From: CBDBGD01 sp965205235
GTDB taxonomy: Bacteria; Chloroflexota; Dehalococcoidia; Lucifugimonadales; UBA1127
Reading direction: 5' to 3'
Length of the DNA stretch: 64,000 nucleotides
Assembly (NCBI GenBank): GCA_965205235.1
Contig: CBDBGD010000003.1
Span: 218,107 to 282,106 of the forward strand
The notes under the pieces were generated by a model, which was not told the DNA's origin, searched no databases, and was given only the letters and a program-made list of their open reading frames with translations. Shown in pieces: positions 54,422-64,000 of the stretch (the first letter of the stretch is position 1; the number at the start of each line of letters is the position of its first letter). Both the position numbers and the translations under genes were made by a program.

Positions 54422-57058
54422 ATGGAATCACAACACCAAGTCTCGGCCGAAAGTGCTTGGCTTCATCGACTGTTTTCACTGGGGCCCGCGCGTGTATCGG
54501 TGGCCGGAGGAACAATTCACTTTGACGGGCGCCATGGGGGCTTAAGGGCCAAGATATCAGTCGGCGCCATTCGCACCATCACGGTTCGCCCTTCGTGGTT
54601 TTGGCACCGGCTGACTATTCGACTGACGGACGGAACCGAGCGGTCTATTGGTGGACTTGACGGGAGGGAAGCCTCCCTGGTCCACGGAGCAGCTGTAGCG
54701 GAGGCCATCAGGGGCACCAAGGCTCTGAGCCCAAGTTTGACGCGGCTCGATGAGGAGATACGTCAACTCTTCGCGGGCGACCGATATGCCAGACACGGCG
54801 ACTCGCTCAGACTCCACGAAACCATAGCTCCGACCCTTCGGGATTGCGAAGGTCTAATCCGAAAGTACCTTGAGCAAGAAGAGAAAGAGGCGGTAGGCCG
54901 GCTTGAATCCCTCAGACCTTCTGAGAGTTTCGAGGCGGCAAGAAGGAAAGCGAACAGCGTCTTCGTGTCCAACACCGCTCCTGTTGTACAGGCCACCGCC
55001 CTCACGAGCCTGCCGAAACCTCTTACGAACGAACAAGCTCAGGCCGTCTCCACAGACGAGGACGCAACCCTCGTACTAGCGGGCGCGGGCACTGGCAAGA
55101 CCTCGGTCGTCGTTGGCAAGGTCATCCACCTCGTTCGCGACCAGGGCGTGTCCCCGGACGACATTCTTGTTCTGGCGTTCAATCGCAAGGCGGTCGACGA
55201 GATCAAGAAGCGGCTTCCGGGCGAGACGTTCAAGGCGCACGTTCGCACCTTCCATGGATTCGGATACGGTGTCATAGCGGACGTCGAAAAGGCCAAGCCC
55301 ACCATTGCAGCGGAGTCTGAACTGCCGGATACCCTGAAAGACATCCTCGAGGAACTCTTGGATGACCCGCAGGAATCGGAGGCCACAGCCGACTTCATCG
55401 CCTCCTACCAAGGAGCCTACGAATCGGCCTTCGACTTCCCCACTCAGGAGGAGTACAACGCGTATATAGACAGTATCGAGCTTCTAACCCTGAGCGGCGT
55501 ACGGGTCAGGAGCTTCGAGGAGTTGCAGATCGCTAACTTCCTCACAAAGCATAGTGTGAAGTTCTGCTATGAACGCGACTACGAGGTGCGGACCCAGACG
55601 GGACGGTACCGCCAGTATCGACCGGACTTCTATCTCCCCGACTACAAGATCTATATCGAGCATCACGCGCTGGACGAGCACGGCAATCCGCCGAGTGGTT
55701 GGAGGGGCTATAGGGAGAGAGTAGAGTGGCACAGACAGACGCATAGGAGATACGGCACGAAACTCGTAGAAACCTTTAGCTGGCAGCGCCAGAAGGGCAT
55801 CCTCCTGGACAAGCTTGGAGAGCAGCTCGAAAGGGAAGGCGTTCCGTTGGAGCGCGTCTCACAGCTAGATCTGATGCTGAGACTGGCCCGGCTGCTCATA
55901 GAGTGGCTGGCGAAGCTAATGGAAAAGTTCCTGAACCACGCCAAGACGAATGGCCTATCACCGGAAGAACTGCGCGCTCGTGCCAGTAGCCAAGGGACAC
56001 TGTGGCGGCACGGGGCATTCCTCGATGTCTTCGAGCGAGTGCGTACCAGATATGAACACCGGCTCAGAGCCGAAGGGAAGCTCGACTTTCACGACCTGAT
56101 AAACAGAGCCGCTCACTACATTCGCGAAGGCAGGTGGAAGAAGCACTACCAGTACGTGCTGGTTGATGAGTTCCAGGACATATCTGCGGGCCGGATGAAG
56201 CTGCTTAAGGCCCTCCGGCACAACAACGACACGGCTTACTTCCTCGTGGGCGACGACTGGCAGTCAATTAACCGCTTCGCGGGAAGTGACGTAGGCCTCT
56301 TGCGAAACTGCGGTGAGTATCTGGGCCACGTAGAGACTCGTACCCTGAGCACGACGTTTCGATTCGGTGACGGCATTCTTGGTCCTTCGACCAGGTTCGT
56401 GCTCAGAAATCCAGAGCAGAGGAAAAGGCCGCTGACGTCCGTGGGCGTTGCCGTCGATGGCGGTATCACCGTCATATACGCTGGCAGGTTTGACGAAGGC
56501 CTTGAACGCGCCCGAGAGGAGATTCAGAAATCTGCACGAGGCAACGGTTACTCCGTGCTGGTGCTGAGGCGCTACAATTCACGCGAGAATGCGTTTCAAG
56601 GCAAGAAATCGGCAGAGGAGTTCAGCACCGTCCATAGCGCGAAAGGGCGCGAAGCAGACTACGTGGTCGTACTAGACCTCAAGGACGGCCCCTGGGGATT
56701 CCCCTCGCGAATCGAGGACAGCTCACTGCTTAAACTTGTGCTGCCCACGACTTCAGAAGAGCCCTACCCGTTCGCGGAGGAGCGACGCCTCTTCTATGTT
56801 GCGATGACCCGGGCGCGGCGTGGCGTATACTTGGTTACGCACCGCGCGCTGCCATCGGTGTTTGTGACGGAGTTGATGAAGCAGTCCGACGAGCTGCGTC
56901 AGATCGGGCAACTCGCGCCTGAGTGTCCACGGTGCCGCAGGGGTCGCCTTTGGGTAATACAGAGAGGCCCCGGTCCATTCTGGGGCTGCACGGAATACAG
57001 GTCCGAGCGAAATTGCACATACACGAAGCCCCTTGGAGAAACCCCGTGGCCAGCATAG
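54422..57058 (+). CDS. helD: Helicase IV-like (HelD) UvrD-family helicase with embedded PD-(D/E)XK nuclease motif
   Basis: 878 residues. The N-terminus (FSLGPARVSVAGGTIHFDGR, HRLTIRLTDGTERSIGG) matches the E. coli helicase IV N-domain. Walker A is VLAGAGTGKTS near residue 226; DEFQD (about 582) followed by VGDDWQSINRFAGS and VAMTRARRGVYLV are SF1A motifs. Between them, FEELQIANFL and YRPDFYLPDYKIYIEHH (about 399-414) look like a PD-(D/E)XK nuclease core absent from E. coli HelD. The C-terminus has a topoisomerase-like zinc finger (CPRCRRG and later cysteines). AT-richer than its flanks. Confidence 0.88.
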   Translation: MESQHQVSAESAWLHRLFSLGPARVSVAGGTIHFDGRHGGLRAKISVGAIRTITVRPSWFWHRLTIRLTDGTERSIGGLDGREASLVHGAAVAEAIRGTKALSPSLTRLDEEIRQLFAGDRYARHGDSLRLHETIAPTLRDCEGLIRKYLEQEEKEAVGRLESLRPSESFEAARRKANSVFVSNTAPVVQATALTSLPKPLTNEQAQAVSTDEDATLVLAGAGTGKTSVVVGKVIHLVRDQGVSPDDILVLAFNRKAVDEIKKRLPGETFKAHVRTFHGFGYGVIADVEKAKPTIAAESELPDTLKDILEELLDDPQESEATADFIASYQGAYESAFDFPTQEEYNAYIDSIELLTLSGVRVRSFEELQIANFLTKHSVKFCYERDYEVRTQTGRYRQYRPDFYLPDYKIYIEHHALDEHGNPPSGWRGYRERVEWHRQTHRRYGTKLVETFSWQRQKGILLDKLGEQLEREGVPLERVSQLDLMLRLARLLIEWLAKLMEKFLNHAKTNGLSPEELRARASSQGTLWRHGAFLDVFERVRTRYEHRLRAEGKLDFHDLINRAAHYIREGRWKKHYQYVLVDEFQDISAGRMKLLKALRHNNDTAYFLVGDDWQSINRFAGSDVGLLRNCGEYLGHVETRTLSTTFRFGDGILGPSTRFVLRNPEQRKRPLTSVGVAVDGGITVIYAGRFDEGLERAREEIQKSARGNGYSVLVLRRYNSRENAFQGKKSAEEFSTVHSAKGREADYVVVLDLKDGPWGFPSRIEDSSLLKLVLPTTSEEPYPFAEERRLFYVAMTRARRGVYLVTHRALPSVFVTELMKQSDELRQIGQLAPECPRCRRGRLWVIQRGPGPFWGCTEYRSERNCTYTKPLGETPWPA

Positions 57059-57225
57059 AACAGCGGGTCAGCTACATAGAGGGACGTTACGCCACCGAGG
57101 CTGGTTTGAACGAGCTGAAGGCCGAGCTCCATAAGGCGCTGGGCAGTCAGATCCGGTGGATAATCACCATCCAGCTTCTGGGCATCGGGGCTGTGGCGGC
57201 CATCGTGCAGTTCGTGGGAAACTAG
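57046..57225 (+). CDS. 59-residue tail-anchored coiled-coil membrane protein
   Basis: Starts at GTG 57046, with GGAG 8 bp upstream, overlapping the helicase 3' end by 13 bp. The peptide (MASIEQRVSYIEGRYATEAG, then LNELKAELHKALGSQ) is a short coiled coil followed by one membrane helix (IRWIITIQLLGIGAVAAIVQF). The RYATEAG segment resembles HYATKAD in the small protein at 22664-22864. Coupling to the helicase suggests a two-gene unit. No family was recognised. Confidence 0.65.
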   Translation: MASIEQRVSYIEGRYATEAGLNELKAELHKALGSQIRWIITIQLLGIGAVAAIVQFVGN

Positions 57226-57418
57226 GGGTCGCAGGCTCAATAGACCCAGGCGCGCTGGTGCGTCTTACGTAACCCCGCTTCAGCATCGACAACGACCTCC
57301 CAAGCCATCTTCACAAAGGCTTCCTGCGGTCGGGCCGCCCATTGGACGGCTAGTCCCCTTCCCCCTATACTCCCTCACCATGCACGGGTGGCGTGAAGCC
57401 GCCCTGCGGGTAGGTGCG

Positions 57419-59305
57419 ATGCCGGCCCAGTCCTACGTCGACCGACTCCTGGCCCCGCCCGTCCTCTGCGACGGCGCGATGGGGACCGAGCTCTACGCCC
57501 GCGGCAGCATCTCCTTCGACCGCTGCCTGGACGAGCTCAACCTGCTCCGCCCGGAGCTGGTGCAGGAGGTCCACCTGGACTACATCCGCGCCGGCGCCGA
57601 GGTGCTGGAGACCAACACCTTCGGCGCCAACCGCGTCCGGCTGGCCGCCCACCGCCTCGAGGACGCGGTCGACGAGCTCAACCGCCGCGGCGTCGAGATC
57701 GCCCGGGAGGCCGTGCGGCTCACGGGGCAGCAGGTGTGGGTCGCCGGGGCCATCGGGCCGATGGGCAGGCCCATGGCGCCGCTGGGCCCCGTCTCCCGAC
57801 GGCAGGCCAGGGACGCCTTCCGGGAGCAGGCGGCGAGCCTGGCCGCCGCGGGCGCCGACCTCATCATGCTGGAGACCTTCGGCGACCTGGAGGAGCTGGC
57901 TCAGGCCGTGGAGGCGGCGCGCGAAAGCTGCTCGCTGCCCCTCGTCGCCCAGGTGACCATCACCGAGGAGGGCCGCACCCCGGGGGGCGATGCGCCGTCG
58001 GACGTCGTACGGACGCTGGAGGCGTTGGGCGTGGCGGTCATCGGCGTGAACTGCAGCGTGGGGCCTCAGACCATCCTGCAGGTCGTGCGAGAGATGGCGT
58101 CGGTGAGCCGGACGCCGCTGGCGGCGCTGCCCAACGCGGGGTTCCCCAGCTACGTGGGCGGGCGGTTCGCCTACCTGTCGTCCCCCGACTACATGGCCGA
58201 GTACGCCCGGAGCATGGTGGAGGCGGGGGTGGTCATGGTGGGCGGGTGCTGCGGCACGACGCCCCTGCACGTCGAGCGTATGCGCGACGCCATTCGACAG
58301 GTGTCGCCGCCGCGTGTGGGGGGCCGTCGGCGTCGGGCGGCGGTCGCGGCGCGGCCCGAGGCCCGCGAGCCGGCGGAGGCGCCGCCGACCACGCTCCAGC
58401 AGAAGCTGGGCAGCGGCTTCGCCGTGACCGTCGAGGTCGCCCCGCCCAGGGGTTTCGACACATCGCAGACGCTGGCCGCGCTGGCGCAGCTCCGCTCGGG
58501 CGGGCTGGTGGACGCGGTCAACGTGCCGGACAGCCCCATGGCGCGGGGGCGGCTCAGCGCGCTGGTCATGGCGACGCTGGTGCAGAGCCGCCTGGGCATG
58601 GAGACGGTGCTGCACCTGGCCACCCGGCACCGGAACCTGGTGGCGCTGCACTCGGAGCTGCTGGGCGCGCACGCGCTGGGGGTGCGCAACGTCTTCGTGG
58701 TCATGGGCGACCTGCCGGGCATCGGCGACTACCCGTCGGCGACGGCGGTGTCGGACATCACCACGTCGGGGCTGATCCGGCTCATGGACAGCTTCAACCA
58801 GGGGGTGGACCTGGCGGGCAGGCCGCTGGAGCAGTCGACGGCGTTCCACATCGGCTGCGCGCTGAACATGGCCGCGGCGGACCAGGACCGGGAGATGCGG
58901 GTGCTGGAGCGCAAGGTGAAGGCCGGCGCGCACTTCCTGCTGACGCAGGCGGTCTACGACCCGGAGCTGGTCGAGACGTGGCGGCGGCGGCTCGGGGGCT
59001 TCCCGGTGCCGGTGCTGATGGGCGTCCTGCCGCTGCGCAGCCTGCGCCACGCCGAGTTCCTCCACAACGAGGTGCCCGGCATCGTCGTGCCGGACGACGC
59101 CATGGCCCGCCTGCGGGACGCGGGCGACCGGGCGTCGGAGGTGGGCATCGCTATGACGAAGGAGCTGCTGCGGGCGGTGCACGGCCAGGTGTCGGGCGTG
59201 TACCTGATCCCGCCCGCCGGGCGCTACGACCCGCTGGTGGAGGTGCTGGAGTGGCTGCGCACCGTGGCGTCCTCCCCCGCTCTTCCGGGCGGTGAGAGCG
59301 CCTAG
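57419..59305 (+). CDS. Bifunctional homocysteine S-methyltransferase/methylenetetrahydrofolate reductase
   Basis: 628 residues. The N-terminal half is a homocysteine methyltransferase: LCDGAMGTELYARG, GVNCSVGP and GGCCGTTPLHVERM supply the zinc cysteines. After an Ala/Arg linker (residues about 305-330) comes an FAD-dependent MetF-type domain with FAVTVEVAPPRGFDTSQ, VFVVMGDLPG and HFLLTQAVYDPELVETW. This is the YitJ-type fusion coupling 5-methyl-THF formation to methionine synthesis. ATG 57419 (GGGTAGGTGCG) fits the family N-terminus better than ATG 57380. Confidence 0.93.
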   Translation: MPAQSYVDRLLAPPVLCDGAMGTELYARGSISFDRCLDELNLLRPELVQEVHLDYIRAGAEVLETNTFGANRVRLAAHRLEDAVDELNRRGVEIAREAVRLTGQQVWVAGAIGPMGRPMAPLGPVSRRQARDAFREQAASLAAAGADLIMLETFGDLEELAQAVEAARESCSLPLVAQVTITEEGRTPGGDAPSDVVRTLEALGVAVIGVNCSVGPQTILQVVREMASVSRTPLAALPNAGFPSYVGGRFAYLSSPDYMAEYARSMVEAGVVMVGGCCGTTPLHVERMRDAIRQVSPPRVGGRRRRAAVAARPEAREPAEAPPTTLQQKLGSGFAVTVEVAPPRGFDTSQTLAALAQLRSGGLVDAVNVPDSPMARGRLSALVMATLVQSRLGMETVLHLATRHRNLVALHSELLGAHALGVRNVFVVMGDLPGIGDYPSATAVSDITTSGLIRLMDSFNQGVDLAGRPLEQSTAFHIGCALNMAAADQDREMRVLERKVKAGAHFLLTQAVYDPELVETWRRRLGGFPVPVLMGVLPLRSLRHAEFLHNEVPGIVVPDDAMARLRDAGDRASEVGIAMTKELLRAVHGQVSGVYLIPPAGRYDPLVEVLEWLRTVASSPALPGGESA

Positions 59306-59333
59306 GCCGCCGCTGCCAACCGACCCGCGGGGA

Positions 59334-61466
<2,133 letters not shown>

Positions 61467-61487
61467 GTCATCCCTCCCATGGGAGTG

Positions 61488-61501
61488 TTCTAAGAGTAGA
61501 A
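61488..61501 (-). promoter_or_regulatory. Possible operator upstream of katG
   Basis: Perfect inverted repeat TTCTA-AGAG-TAGAA lies 22 bp upstream of the katG start. A tandem GGGACTAC pair and a possible TTCACA/TACAAT promoter lie about 40-75 bp further upstream on the minus strand. It does not match the PerR or OxyR consensus that I know. Confidence 0.3.
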
Positions 61502-61698
61502 ACGTTCTGGAATTGCTGCAGGTAGTCCCATTGTAGTCCCGAATGACAGCTTGTGAAGCCGGTTTTGGAGGGTGTAGTCGGACACAGCCTACTTGCGCGA
61601 GTCTTCCACCCTCCCTCGGAGCGCGCATGGGCGAGAGAGGGGCGTAGTAGGAGCGTTGACTCCTTGACTTCCGGTGTCATGGATGACACCATAGCTTT

Positions 61699-61959
61699 GT
61701 GAGGGAGCGACACCGACGAACGCTGGCCCGGCTCTTCGCTGTTCCTACCCCGGCGGGCATCCGATGGCCGGAGATCGAGTCACTCCTGCGTGCACTGGGA
61801 ACGGACGTGGTTGAGAGGCGAGGCTCCAGGGTGTTGCTGAGGAAGGGTGTCCATCGCATCGTGGTTCATCGGCCCCATCCGAGTCCTGAGACCAGGCGAG
61901 AGACCGTCCGTGACATCGCCAGTTTCCTGATGCAGATACAAGGGGAGCGAGATGCTTGA
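61699..61959 (+). CDS. hicA: HicA-type mRNA interferase toxin
   Basis: 86 residues from GTG 61699. The double-stranded-RNA-binding-like fold is represented by GIRWPEIESLLRALGTDVVE, then RRGSRVLLRKGVHRIVVHRPHP, with the catalytic histidine probably in the HRIVVHRPHP region. HicA cleaves mRNA independently of translation. It overlaps the HicB gene by 8 bp, the usual arrangement. The ribosome site is weak; the N-terminal extension (RERHRRTLARLF) is slightly longer than in most HicA proteins. Confidence 0.85.
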   Translation: MRERHRRTLARLFAVPTPAGIRWPEIESLLRALGTDVVERRGSRVLLRKGVHRIVVHRPHPSPETRRETVRDIASFLMQIQGERDA

Positions 61960-62281
61960 GTACAAGGGCTACCTCGGCGAGGTCGTCTACGACGACGGGG
62001 TTCTGCACGGCCGCGTCATCAACAGCGGCGCCTACCCCATCGCCAACTGCGAGGCGACGGATGTGGACACGCTCCAACGCGAGTTCCGCGCCTCCATCGA
62101 CGAGTATCTTGCCTCGTGTGAAGAGGACGGCGTCGAGCCCGTCAAGCCCTTCTCCGGCGACCTCCGCCTGCGTCTGGGATCCGAGCTCCACCAGCGAGCC
62201 ACGGTAGCTGCCATGGACGCCGGCGTCAGCTTGAACGCCTGGATCAAGAAGGTTGTGGAGGACGCGGCCCAGGCTCGGTGA
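61952..62281 (+). CDS. hicB: HicB-type antitoxin
   Basis: 109 residues. The HicB N-domain reads LEYKGYLGEVVYDDGVLHGRVIN and LQREFRASIDEYLASCEEDG. The C-terminal KPFSGDLRLRLGSELHQRATVAAMDAG plus SLNAWIKKVV is an Arc/MetJ-type ribbon-helix-helix DNA-binding segment, so it should both neutralise HicA and repress the operon. ATG 61952 lies inside the 3' end of hicA. Confidence 0.9.
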   Translation: MLEYKGYLGEVVYDDGVLHGRVINSGAYPIANCEATDVDTLQREFRASIDEYLASCEEDGVEPVKPFSGDLRLRLGSELHQRATVAAMDAGVSLNAWIKKVVEDAAQAR

Positions 62282-62332
62282 TGCCTTGCCTCTTCCCCTT
62301 CCGTAGATAAGGGTGGGCGTATGGGCTTCAGT

Positions 62333-62361
62333 TTGCAGCCGCTCACGCACGCCCGTATACT
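62333..62361 (+). promoter_or_regulatory. Predicted sigma70-type promoter of glmS
   Basis: TTGCAG (62333-62338) and TATACT (62356-62361) are 17 bp apart. The transcript would start near 62368, at a GCCCGCC/GGCGGGC hairpin (62368-62374 with 62388-62394) ahead of the ribosome site. No glmS ribozyme core is recognisable. Confidence 0.55.
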
Positions 62362-62434
62362 TACCGCGCCCGCCTGAGAGGCTTCCGGGCGGGCCGCCTC
62401 GCCCCGTGAGACGCGCAGGCCCAGGAGAGCCCCT

Positions 62435-64000
<1,566 letters not shown>

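Noticed and set aside
53779..54423. Several overlapping ORFs downstream of the MFS gene
   Set aside because: None has a ribosome site or protein-like composition, and they cross a family B palindrome.
62281..62434. glmS ribozyme
   Set aside because: No conserved ribozyme core or cleavage site could be recognised; only a GC hairpin and promoter-like hexamers are visible.

Overview
The window is about 64 kb of GC-rich bacterial chromosome, with long shadow open frames in the GC-rich parts. Gene content, strong GGAGG-type ribosome sites, frequent GTG/TTG starts and intergenic palindromic repeats fit a free-living, metabolically versatile bacterium. The mix of acyl-CoA dehydrogenases, ETF, amidases/amidohydrolases and an EF-G paralogue suggests Chloroflexota (Dehalococcoidia/SAR202-like). 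That placement is inference from gene content; there is no rRNA or other marker here.

Layout. 1-8.9 kb: small-molecule metabolism (partial methyltransferase, Zn deaminase, NAD epimerase, amidohydrolase, SelA-like PLP enzyme, amidase, NHL protein, HpcH-type aldolase, membrane protein). 8.9-12.5 kb: a thiamine operon on the minus strand (TPP riboswitch, ABC ATPase, permease, ThiY-like lipoprotein, ThiD). 13.3-21.5 kb: the pyrimidine operon (PyrR-binding leader, pyrR, pyrB, pyrC, carA, a PolB-type exonuclease, carB). 21.6-28 kb: methyltransferase, two tiny coupled membrane-protein genes, an acidic coiled-coil protein, an EF-G paralogue, and etfB-etfA. 28-33.7 kb: membrane and accessory genes (tail-anchored coiled-coil protein, DUF445, HExxH protein, DUF2207-like, SET, Nudix, DUF1801).

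33.7-44.9 kb is a mosaic. It holds an esterase lipoprotein, a phage-like module (portal, terminase and small genes) cut by an IS30 element, repeat-filled spacers, HIT and YqeK-like hydrolases, and an unusual membrane-anchored coiled-coil protein with a signal-peptidase-like domain. 44.9-49.8 kb is an AT-richer four-gene minus-strand operon: PP-loop/PAPS-reductase-like protein, SF2 helicase, GHKL ATPase and PLD nuclease. It looks like an anti-phage defence system that I cannot match to a named one. Its last two genes each carry one disabling lesion, a frameshift and an in-frame TGA.

49.8-53.9 kb: two acyl-CoA dehydrogenases, a RAM-domain regulator and an MFS transporter. 54.4-57.2 kb: a helicase-IV-like protein with an embedded nuclease motif, overlapping a tiny tail-anchored protein gene. 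57.4-64 kb: homocysteine methyltransferase/MTHFR, katG, hicAB and glmS (cut by the window end).

Core metabolic genes are tightly packed, with 4-bp overlaps between co-directional genes and shared stop codons between convergent ones. Accessory genes sit in AT-richer islands or beside mosaics of at least six families of short dispersed palindromic repeats.
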